Shown in pieces: positions 8,823-17,312 of a DNA stretch of 64,000 nt; within the stretch, counting starts at the first letter, position 1; each line of letters starts with the position of its first letter. A model generated the notes under the pieces. That model was not told the DNA's origin, did no database searches, and saw nothing but the letters and a program-made list of their open reading frames with translations. The DNA lies in contig NC_092672.1 of assembly GCF_964355755.1 (NCBI RefSeq), positions 33,166,501 through 33,230,500 on the forward strand, in the 5' to 3' direction. This stretch comes from Antedon mediterranea. Lineage: Eukaryota > Echinodermata > Crinoidea > Comatulida > Antedonidae. Position numbers and translations under genes: made by a program.

Positions 8823-11800
8823 CTGAAATTCAACAAGATAATTGGCCTGATAAGCTACGATACAATGTTATGAAAATATTTACTTGGCAAAATAGAATTT
8901 TGCGAAGTATAGGCCTAGTAGGTCTAGGCCTACTTGCTTTGTTTGTTAGCACGATAGCGCTTAGAATTTTCAAGTTTTCATTCTGAACATTTCGGTTTAA
9001 ATATCCCTATATATTGCCTATTGAAATTCAAGAAAATCGGTTCATTAATAATATAACTGTAAAAAATGTGTTATTCTTTTAACATGGGCCGTAATATCAA
9101 AATACGCCCTCTCTGACAATATTTTGCAAAGTACTTCACTCGGTTTCTGAGTGCTTTCAGTTAACGGTATTAATAAATCGTATAAAAAACGACAACAGCA
9201 TAATTATGACTTAACAACGACGAACAAACTAATGTGAACATTAAATTTCATACCCTGTCACGTGTTCGTAGAGATGCCTTGTTGTCTTTGTAAGACGCCC
9301 ATGCGCACTCCAATATCAAAGCAAAAACTGCGATCAGAAATCCTAAATACATGACGTAGAAGACACCGGCCATCATCATAAAGTTCATCTTGCTACTGGA
9401 GGTACCAGCTGAAAACGAATACAATTATTCAAATCTCCCTCTTAAGCTTAGTTCCCACTAGAGACGCAACACAAGGACGACACGCAACGTAAGCGAGTTG
9501 ACCAATCACAAGCGATTGATTATTCAAACTCTCGCTTGTCATTGGTCAACACGCTTGCGTTGTGTTTGCGTCCTTGCGTTGCTTCCAAGTAGGAACAAAT
9601 CTTTATACAAGAAATAAATATAGTAGTAATCTGTTTCTATTAGTTATATATTAAGGCCAATTTCACAGACGAGCGGTAACGATAAGCGGAAATCGCATAG
9701 GCTTGTCCCACGTAGAATCTGTATCTATCCTGAGTGGAAACCATTCGCTCAGTCAATGATCATATGGAATAACATACATTCTATATTTATATTACCGTCA
9801 CCGCTCGTCTGTGTACATTTGACTTTAGCTAGATTTGACTTAATATTGGTGAAAATATATTATTTTGGCACACATTGCGTTGAGACAAATCCGAAATTTA
9901 ATAATTATAATAAGAGACTTTCGGCAAGTCTTCTGAGGATTTATGAAAAAATATATAAATAGATATAAAAACAATTATTTTTGGTATTATATTTCTGAAA
10001 TAGGCCTATATCTTTGGAGTGAAACACGCATTAAGTAAAATTTTTTCTTACAAGTACTACGGCTAGGACACACCCCTCCGAAATATTTCTCTGTCAGCTC
10101 GTCGATGAAGCCCTCCTGTCTTAGACGCAATATTTCCCGCTCGAAGCGAATTCGAAACAACGATCCCTTCGGAAGTCCTAGCCCGTAGCCTAATTTTCCA
10201 AACAAACCCCCGACTGTCATGACGTCACACGGTTCTTGATTAGCCACGTAATCCAGGACAGAGGAGTCCCATATGAACGAGTAGTTTCCTTGGCGGACTC
10301 GTGCAATGCCGTCGTCGGAGTTGTCGGCATATGTGTCGTATTGACGCATGAAGCCCGACATATCCTGAAAGAGCTCCAGTTTGGCGCTCTGGAAGTAAGA
10401 CTGGGGCTGGCTGTTTCGTGTCGTTCCATACTTAATCTCCGTCTGATCCGCCAAATCCTCAATTGAGCTAATCCCTATAAAAGAAAGATTATTATCGTTC
10501 ACAACTGAAATGGTTACGTATACCTGGCCATGTAAAAACGTCATATAACGTTACGTCAAAAAAAGTATTATAAAACCTGTGTCCATCCGGGATACTGTAA
10601 AGAAAGCTGCAAGATTGGCAGTATACGTTGAGATTATGATGGTGACGGCGATCCACCAGCAACCGGCCACCACACGGCCAGGTGGTGATCTCGACTGCGA
10701 GTCTGCACCCTGTCAATTAGACAAACAATGTTTTGAGCTCTGTCTGCGCTATGAAACTTTATGTGACAAAAAACAATTATGTGCCCATTATGGAGATGAT
10801 GATGTCATATCATTACCATATTTGGGCATATCACTACCATATTTCGGCACATCACACTAGTTTGATAGACAGAGCTTATTTGCATGAGTACGTCAATAAA
10901 GATTGGTTCCCAATTGGACGCAATGCAAGGACGTAGACGCACCGTAAGTGAGTTGACCAATCACAAGTGATGGATTATTCGAATTGTCATTAGTCAATGA
11001 CGCTTGATTTGCGTTTACGTCCTTGCGTTGCGTCCTAGTGGTAATCAAACTTTACGAATAATACGCAAGCGAAAATGGAAAAAAAAGAAGCTAATACTAA
11101 ACTATTATATAGGCCTATTATATACCTGTTGCACGAGAGAAGCATACGAAAACCACAGTGATTGGTACATATTCAACGCGTTCCTCGTATCGTATTCCGA
11201 CATATCGTCGGGTTCTGCGCGCGTCAAGTACGCGCCGTAGTAACCATGTGGACTCAAGTAGCTACAGACGGAGATGACGACACCGACGAGAAACGTGGCC
11301 GCGATGACAATTATCCATAGTAGCGGTTCAAACGGTTGAAGAAAGGCAAAGAGATCAACTTCGGGGTATTCGACCTTCATCAGGAAAGTTAAGCCCAAGT
11401 CAAGATACGGTTTGGTGAAGTCGATAACTTGCTGTCGTTCGTAACTGATTGTAAAAGGCGCAACAGCGATGTCTGCCCTCTGAAATAATAATGCAATTTA
11501 TTATTAAAACAGTGTTTAAGCTTAGCCCATTTTTAATCGTGGTTCTCACTACAGGGTCAACGCAACAACTTAGACGAAGTGAGTAACAAAAGCGACAGTT
11601 GGAATCTTGTGATTGGTCAAATCACTTGTGTTGCACTAACGTCCTTACGTTGGGTATCTAGTGGGAACCAACCAAGCATTATTTACCTCTTTCAAACCGC
11701 CGTCAGCAAAACTCCGAAGTTGCGTGGGGAGAGTGCGTCTGGAACGTGTGTGTGTGTGAGCTGCAGAGTTTTTCTAGGCGATGTGTGAAAGGGTAGAAGA

Positions 11801-14800
11801 ATAATCTCCAACGTATAACTAGTTTTTAAGGCTTGTTCCTACAGCAACTTGTCAAATACCTGTACATGTACTTTTTAATATCCTTCAATTTTCTAATAGT
11901 AAAACAAATAATACATACCCCATACACTAGCTCCCCAACCATACCGATCCAGACTCCGTCCTCATTCATAGAGCCATAGTTAGCATCTGGTACCAGCTCA
12001 AGATCGTACGTAAAATTCATTTCTTCTTGTAATCTACAAAGTCATTATACATGTGTTTAAGCCTGGCTCACACTGGGACGCTAAGCAATAGTCGACTCGT
12101 GATTGGTCATATTAATTGCGTTGCGCTTACGTCATTGTGTTGCGTCCTAGTGGGAACCAAGCTTTAATTAAAAAGGCCCGGACTTGTAGAGTTTGGTTCC
12201 ATAATTAAAATGGTTATTTTTATGTATCTGTATGAATCGGGCAGACACGCACACCCCCTCTTCCTGCATATCAACATCCCAAACTTTTAAACATAATTTC
12301 CCCACTAGACGAATCTATTCGCGCGCGCGAACATGAGGCGCTGGGCGCTATTGCACATGCGTATTCACATTTCCATCAATAAAAGTCGGAAATTTTGCTT
12401 AACCAATCTGTATCAGCATAAAGTTACCTTATGAGTAAATCGACGCAAAATCCCGAGAATTCACCATCTTCAAACATAACAAATGGCCGTTCCTGTCAAA
12501 GAATTAAATAACTTATGACAAAATAAGGAGATAATAATTATATTATAACTATAGAATCTCAATATGTATAAACTTCATGCGGAAGAGTGTATAAAGCTCT
12601 GTCTACACTAACAAACTAGTTTGACAAAAAAGTGTGATGTATCCAAATATGGTAGTGATATGCTTAAATATGGTAGTGATAAGACGTCATCGTGTCCATT
12701 ATGGGACATCACATTTGTTGTCACATAAAGTTTAATAGTGTGGACAGAGCTTAAAAAGATTGTTTACCAATATCGTAGTAACTTTTAGAGTAACATTCGA
12801 TAGATCGTGCGTGCCATCCACTGGTACCGTGGTCGTGTTGCCCATAAACGTGATTTGGTTCTCGATACTCAATTCGTTTGACCAGAGTCCGACCTGAAAA
12901 AAACTCCATTTTACTACACTGAAGTCATTCCTTGTTACGTTTCCTAGATAAATTGTATGCGCATGCGTACCTCTAACGCTCTTTTTTAAGATACATTTAG
13001 TTTAGTTAAATTTTGGAAACTTATACATTACCTTAGTAAACCCTTTCTTTTCCAACAAGACAATATCAAAATCTGTCGACCATGGTGTGTTCATGTTGGT
13101 AAAGTTCAAATAATTCATCACACCTTCACCGTTAGACTGTTAAAAACGAACATAAGCAAAGAAAAGGAAAGAATTTAAACATTTAAAAAAATAGAAAGGG
13201 AGGGTACAAATTGATTTTCGTTGCTTTTGATTAATGAAATTACTTACCAGCCATACTTGGACCAATCTTATATAGTACATTCGTTAATTTTACCTTTCTA
13301 ATTTTGTCAAGGAATATTTCTCCGTCTGGCCAAATCTTGGGTTCACTTGTTGAACAAATCTTCTTTGGAAATACCGGAGCTTTGATGTTAATGCCGTCTT
13401 CGGCACAGTCTGCTAGTGCGTATGCTACAGTGTACACCGCATCGTAAGTCCTGTATACTAAACCCTGTGAGATAAGGAAATATGATGACGTAATGATCTC
13501 GCGGGTTCAGACGATTGTGGCGTTTATTATATATTTGTGAATTAGAGGTAAAGATATAGTCTAAAGCTCTGTCTACACTTCAAACTAGTTTGACAAAAAA
13601 AGTGCGATGTGCCTAAATAATAATAGTAGTGATATACCTAAATATGATAGTGATATGACGTCATCGTGTTATATGGGCACATCACATTTCTTTGTCACAT
13701 AAAGTTTGATAGTGTAGACAGAGCTTTATTGTGTTGATAGTTTGTTAATTTTGATATGGGAGCACGCAACCTGCTCAGAAGTCCAAAGTTGGAGAAATGA
13801 AATTCAAAAAAACTTTTATCAAACAGGAGAGGGCGATATAACAATTACTGACAACCACTGAATAGAGGACGGTATATAACATACCTCGATAGATTCAGGC
13901 CCTTTGACTTTACGTGGGTATGGCGAATTCTTCTTCCATCTCTTGACAAAGTCTTTTGTGTTGCTGTTATTGCTGCTAATCGCAGGCCGCGTTCCTATCA
14001 ACCCATGCAAATGAGATGGAACAGTTTTATCAGTATCGTAAAGTCCATCCTAAAACATCAGAAATGAATTACTGTATTTACAAATTACAGTACCTGTATA
14101 CGGTACCAAATCAAGTTTTTGATAGGCTAGTACCTATAGGCCTAAATATGTAAATTTACAAATTACAGTACCTGTATACGGCACCAAATCAAGATTTTGA
14201 TAGGCATTTTTGGGTAATCATTACAATAATTCCCGTGACTGCCTCATAAACTTCTACATTGAAACAAATTACGTTTTTTGTTTTATTTATCTTGCAGTAA
14301 AAATGCAGTAACTGGAGTAGAATAATGTTAACTACGTGATTCCATAATTGTTACATTTAGGTAACAATCCTAAATCATAGGTTTATCCGATCGCGATATT
14401 AGTATAAGTTAAATTATTCACTTAATTTTTGTTCCTTTATATGCTTGTATATTCTCATTTATTAAAGTATGAAAATGCCCTTACCATAGCGGTTACCCCG
14501 TCAGTCACCACCCAGGCCCATCCTCGCCCCGTCATCCCAAGCTTCTCTGCCTCCAGCAACACGTACTTAGCGTACGGAGCCAGACAATTCAGAATAATAA
14601 TTCTAGCCATTTTCTCGTCGCGTATACGTAAAAGTTGTTCGTGAATTTTTATATTAGAAGCAACTGGTGTCGGAAGGAACTGCTCGATCGTGGCTATAGA
14701 CCATTGCTTGATGAGGGCAATTTTCTGAAATTCTTGAATACCGTTGATGCCTGAAAATGAATAACACGAAGTTGGAAAAGTTTCATTGGATCTTGAAAAA

Positions 14801-17160
14801 ACTCAAATAGGTCCTACGGAAAAGATAGCTTACCATAATCACTAAGTGACGTCACAATAGCCAGCCGCGTCCACTGAAAATGGTCGACAAGTGCGGCCAA
14901 AACTTTTCCTTGTACGCTGTCCGACGCACTCATCTTCATAAGGTATGGAAACGTTTTATTGTCCAACGAGAGCGTAGGATCTGTAGCAAATGGCGCTATT
15001 ATTGGTACGTGTAACCTATCAGCAATCGGATAAACTGCCTTGACGGATGACGAGCTTACGGGTCCGATAAATGCGTGGATTCCTTTTGTCAACTGGTAAC
15101 AAGCTACAGAGATATAAGTAATTGTTGAAACCTCACGTACTTAAAAACGTAAAAATAATATTTATTTATTCATAACTATGTTACGAATTAGCTGGCCCTC
15201 GTTCAGCAGGGAATTATTTTAAAACTTGGTTCATATTTGTATGTAACGACGTAGGCAACGCAAGTGGAGTTCACATCAGTTCTGATAATCCACTGATTGG
15301 TCAAATCACTTGCGGCGTGATTACGTCATTGCGTTGCGTCCTAGAATATGGGAACCAAGCAGCATTAGTCGCAGAATCTAATATAGGGCCCAAATGGGAA
15401 CTTACTGTAGCGGCAACATTTTAGTAAAAACGATATAATAGTATACGAAAATTGTATTTGGTCAAGATTATGGTCATGACTGGAAACTGATTAAACAATA
15501 AATTACAGGTATAAGGTCTTGTATGCATGTAATTTCATTTATGCATTCTAAACTATATAAAAAGTATAAAAGCTACCATGTAATGTAAGTATGTATCTCA
15601 ATTATCAATGTTCTATAAACACGTATAACGGTTGTGTCAAAACCTATCTTCTGCTGTGCTATAAATTAAACGACCACACCACCCACTAAGGGGCACGTGC
15701 TCAGGCCGGTTCATATTTATACGTAACGACGTAGGCAACGCAAGTGGAGTTCACATCAGTTCTGATAATCCACTGATTGGTCAAATCACTTGCGGCGTGA
15801 TTACGTCATTGCGTTGCGTCCTAGAGTATGGGAACCAAGCAGCATTAGTCGCAGAATCTAATATAGGGCCCAAATGGGAACTTAATGTAGCGGCAACATT
15901 TTAGTAAAAACGATATAATAGTATACGAAAATTGTATTTGGTCAAGATTATGGTCATGACTGGAAACTGATTAAACAATAAATTACAGGTATAAGGTCTT
16001 GTATGCATGTAATTTCATTTATGCATTCTAAACTATATAAAAAGTATAAAAGCTACCAAGTAATGTAAGTATGTATCTCAATTATCAATGTTCTATAAAC
16101 ACGTATAACGGTTGTGTCAAAACCTATCTTCTGCTGTGCTATAAATTAAACGACCACACCACCCACTAAGGGGCACGTGCTCAGGCCGGGTTAAATGATA
16201 GGCCTAATTCATTACATATTATGATGCATTATTGTTATTAATTTTGACTATGAAGGGTTAAGGGTCATATGAATTTAATTTGTCTGTTCAGCTGAAAGTG
16301 ACGTTTTCAAAATGTAGATGTCGAAATATCAGCGCCGATAGCGTCAAAAAGGTTATAGTACGTGGTCCGCTGGCAGTATAAATGTCATCTTCAATAATCA
16401 CTTTCTTTGTCATAATCACTTTTATCATCGTCATCATATATTCATCATGTTGCATTATTTGGTATAGATATTTATTTATTTGTTGACCATAGACCTTTGA
16501 ATCGGTGGCACACACAGTATGCGGTGCGGTCCAAAAAACAACAAAAAATATGTATGTATGATTATCCCTAAAACCCTGCTGAATTAATGAATATATATAA
16601 CAGGTTAAGAAATACCTGTAGTAATGTTCCCTTAAGCTTGATTCCCACTAGGACGCAACGCAATGACGTCTAGCGCATCGAAAGTAATTTGACCAATCAC
16701 AAGCGATGGATTATTTGTGGTTGGTCAATTCGCTTTCGTATACTTCGTTGCGTTGTGTCCAACTGGAAAGCTCTGTCTACACTATCATAAAAAGGTGTGA
16801 TGTGCCAAAATGTAGTAGTGATATTCCCAAATATTGTAGTGATACAGGCATATCACATTTTGTTGTCATATACAATTTGATAGTGTAGACAGAGCTTTAG
16901 TGTACAGTATCTTGATTGTATTACCAACCGTTTCGTATATCTTTAAACGTATCAATGACGCCAGATGTTCCATTTGAGATGTATTCTAACTGGACATCTT
17001 TAAATTGTTTGTTATTTCGATTTATTCGTTGGATCGCCATCTCCACTGCCCTTTGACCTGTTTCCATAGATTCTACATCGCCAAATAAAGCTCCTATGTA
17101 AAATATTAAGATAAGGATATTTGTAAATAACAGAATCGCCACTATTATTGAATGTTGCAT
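8712..17160 (-). CDS. Ionotropic glutamate receptor subunit, complete gene
   Basis: A ligand-gated cation channel subunit of the plasma membrane. Fourteen exons (17160-16929, 15103-14834, 14750-14485, 14049-13885, 13464-13294, 13136-13032, 12893-12768, 12492-12428, 12033-11919, 11479-11126, 10709-10577, 10474-10052, 9408-9254, 8822-8712) join in frame to 2691 nt, about 896 residues, the usual size for AMPA/kainate-type subunits. Order: signal peptide (about 1-30), amino-terminal domain (30-420), S1 (435-545) with P513, T515 and R520 in place for the ligand alpha groups, M1 (559-580), pore loop ending Q622-Q623, M3 with TYTANLAAF (651-659), S2 (668-805), M4 (about 819-840) and a short tail. 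The pocket has Q690-P691 where AMPA receptors have Ser-Thr, and D737 instead of Glu, as in glycine/D-serine binding GluN1 and GluD. The pore and M3 are AMPA/kainate/delta-like. Probably a phi- or delta-like member of that clade; exact subfamily needs a tree. Introns are full of MITEs. Confidence 0.95.
9254..9408 (-). CDS. Receptor exon 13: M4
   Basis: Encodes [19 protein letters not shown], the M4 helix, then a basic cytoplasmic stretch [10 protein letters not shown]. Acceptor CGTTTTCAG, donor AGG/GTATGA. Confidence 0.92.
9442..9604. mobile_element. MITE family B copy
   Basis: Family B has ends related to TTAAGCTTGGTTCCCACTAG, then GACGCAACGCAAGGACG, and a centre ACCAATCACAAGCGATGGATT flanked inversely. 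This copy lies in a receptor intron and has the words CCAATCACAAGCGATTG and GTTGTGTTTGCGTCCTTGCG. Confidence 0.85.
9654..9822. mobile_element. MITE family C copy
   Basis: Inverted ends GGCCAATTTCACAGACGAGC and CACCGCTCGTCTGTGTACA enclose about 130 bp containing AGAATCTGTATCTATC. A related element lies at 46464-46631, so two members are visible. Confidence 0.75.
10052..10474 (-). CDS. Receptor exon 12: S2 ligand-binding half
   Basis: One hundred and forty codons from [14 protein letters not shown] to GVCPSR. Holds Q690-P691 and [11 protein letters not shown] with D737. PKGS and [10 protein letters not shown] are typical S2 landmarks. Acceptor TTTTATAG, donor ACTT/GTAAGA. Confidence 0.95.
10577..10709 (-). 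CDS. Receptor exon 11: M3 gate
   Basis: Encodes [10 protein letters not shown] and [15 protein letters not shown], the gating helix of all ionotropic glutamate receptors. The first residue is T rather than the common S. Acceptor ATTGACAG, donor ACAG/GTTTTA. Confidence 0.95.
10735..10877. mobile_element. MITE family A copy
   Basis: Left end AGCTCTGTCTGCGCTATG, internal TACCATATTTGGGCATATC and right end TTTGATAGACAGAGCTT. It starts 26 bp from the receptor exon 11 acceptor. Confidence 0.85.
10898..11055. mobile_element. MITE family B copy
   Basis: GGTTCCCAATTGGACGCAAT at the left, ACCAATCACAAGTGATGG in the centre and GCGTCCTAGTGGTAATCAA at the right. It directly follows a family A copy in the same intron. 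Confidence 0.8.
11126..11479 (-). CDS. Receptor exon 10: S1 pocket, M1 and pore loop
   Basis: Begins [15 protein letters not shown], which holds the P513, T515 and R520 ligand contacts, then VIDFTKPY. M1 lies at 559-580 and the pore helix [12 protein letters not shown] ends the exon. Donor CAACAG/GTATAT. The Q/R site codon is CAA. Confidence 0.95.
11538..11680. mobile_element. MITE family B copy, degenerate
   Basis: Recognisable by GTGGTTCTCACTACAGGGTC, GTGATTGGTCAAATCACTTG and TATCTAGTGGGAACCAA. The left half is more diverged than the right. Confidence 0.7.
11919..12033 (-). CDS. Receptor exon 9: S1
   Basis: Thirty-eight codons with [10 protein letters not shown] and GMVGELVYG, a strongly conserved S1 block. 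Donor GGG/GTATGT. Confidence 0.93.
12057..12167. mobile_element. MITE family B copy
   Basis: TTAAGCCTGGCTCACACTGG at the left and GTTGCGTCCTAGTGGGAACC at the right, about 110 bp, shortened in the centre. Confidence 0.8.
12428..12492 (-). CDS. Receptor exon 8: S1
   Basis: Encodes E-R-P-F-V-M-F-E-D and G-F-C-V-D-L-L, the canonical S1 segment preceding the ligand pocket. Twenty-one codons plus two bases; too short to have been found as a frame of its own. Confidence 0.9.
12594..12752. mobile_element. MITE family A copy
   Basis: Near-consensus: AAGCTCTGTCTACACTAACA at the left and TAGTGTGGACAGAGCTT at the right, with two AAATATGGTAGTGATA cores. It lies 15 bp from receptor exon 7. Confidence 0.88.
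12768..12893 (-). CDS. Receptor exon 7: linker into S1
   Basis: Forty-two codons beginning V-G-L-W-S and ending L-K-V-T-T-I-L, the strand that opens the S1 half of the ligand-binding domain. Acceptor TTTCAG, donor TTG/GTAAAC. Confidence 0.9.
13032..13136 (-). CDS. Receptor exon 6: end of amino-terminal domain
   Basis: Thirty-five codons with N-G-E-G and D-F-D-I-V-L-L, as in the last strands of the domain. Acceptor TTTTTAACAG, donor AAG/GTAATG. Confidence 0.85.
13294..13464 (-). CDS. Receptor exon 5: amino-terminal domain
   Basis: Encodes [15 protein letters not shown], the helix shared by ionotropic and metabotropic receptors. The frame runs on to 13240, but the GTAAGT donor at 13248 would put a stop at the start of exon 6. 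The AAG/GTAAAA donor at 13294 keeps frame; a weak AAT/GTACTA at 13279 would also do. Confidence 0.75.
13563..13727. mobile_element. MITE family A copy
   Basis: AAAGCTCTGTCTACACTTCA at the left and AGTGTAGACAGAGCTTT at the right. TA lies on both sides, consistent with but not proof of a TA target duplication. Confidence 0.88.
13885..14049 (-). CDS. Receptor exon 4: amino-terminal domain
   Basis: Fifty-five codons with [10 protein letters not shown] and F-V-K-R-W-K-K-N. Acceptor GTTTTAG, donor GAG/GTATGT, phase 0 at both ends. Confidence 0.85.
14088..14208. repeat. Tandem duplication, about 79 bp x 1.5
   Basis: CAGTACCTGTATACGG, then ACCAAATCAAG and TTTTGATAGGC occur twice, starting near 14088 and 14167. 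It lies in the intron before receptor exon 4. Confidence 0.7.
14485..14750 (-). CDS. Receptor exon 3: amino-terminal domain
   Basis: Open in frame for 88 codons with no methionine-led frame. Includes MARIIILNC and the strand G-W-A-W-V-V-T-D-G, as in lobe 2 of the domain. Acceptor TTTTCAG, donor ATG/GTAAGG. Confidence 0.9.
14834..15103 (-). CDS. Receptor exon 2: amino-terminal domain
   Basis: Encodes [22 protein letters not shown] and VPIIAPFAT, the conserved first strand-helix unit of the receptor-family ligand-binding region (ANF_receptor). The ATG inside it is not a start. Donor TATG/GTAAGC. Confidence 0.9.
15226..15705. repeat. 480-bp tandem duplication, unit 1
   Basis: Matches 15706-16185 at a constant offset of 480 bp with only a handful of substitutions seen by eye (for example at 15404 and 15579). 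It includes a family B MITE at 15226-15362, so the MITE was present before the duplication. It lies in receptor intron 1. Confidence 0.92.
15706..16185. repeat. 480-bp tandem duplication, unit 2
   Basis: Second unit; ends at GTGCTCAGGCCGG, the same word that ends unit 1. It contains the duplicated family B MITE (about 15708-15842). Confidence 0.92.
16632..16766. mobile_element. MITE family B copy
   Basis: TTAAGCTTGATTCCCACTAG at the left and CGTTGTGTCCAACTGGAAA at the right; abuts a family A copy directly. Confidence 0.82.
16767..16897. mobile_element. MITE family A copy
   Basis: AAGCTCTGTCTACACTATC at the left and TTGATAGTGTAGACAGAGC at the right. It sits about 30 bp beyond the receptor exon 1 donor. 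Confidence 0.88.
16929..17160 (-). CDS. Receptor exon 1: signal peptide, start of ATD
   Basis: ATG at 17160 is preceded in frame by TGA, fixing the start. About 25 hydrophobic residues form the signal peptide, then GALFGDVES opens the amino-terminal domain. Two donors are possible: AACG/GTTGGT at 16929 and GGTTG/GTAATA at 16925; only the first keeps frame with exon 2 and gives the family-typical R-x-A-C-x-Q-L junction. Confidence 0.85.
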
Positions 17161-17200
17161 TCACATTATAGAATCTATACTTCAACGATTCTACTATTCT

Positions 17201-17312
17201 TTAAGCTTGGCTCATACTGGGACCAATGACAAGCAACAGTGCGAATAATCCATTGCTTGTGATTGGTCAAACGTTGCGTTACGTAATTGTGTTGCTTCTC
17301 AATGAGAACTTA
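17201..17312. mobile_element. MITE family B copy upstream of the receptor
   Basis: TTAAGCTTGGCTCATACTGG at the left and GTTGCTTCTCAATGAGAAC at the right. It is 41 bp upstream of the receptor ATG, so it lies in the 5-prime untranslated region or core promoter. Confidence 0.75.
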
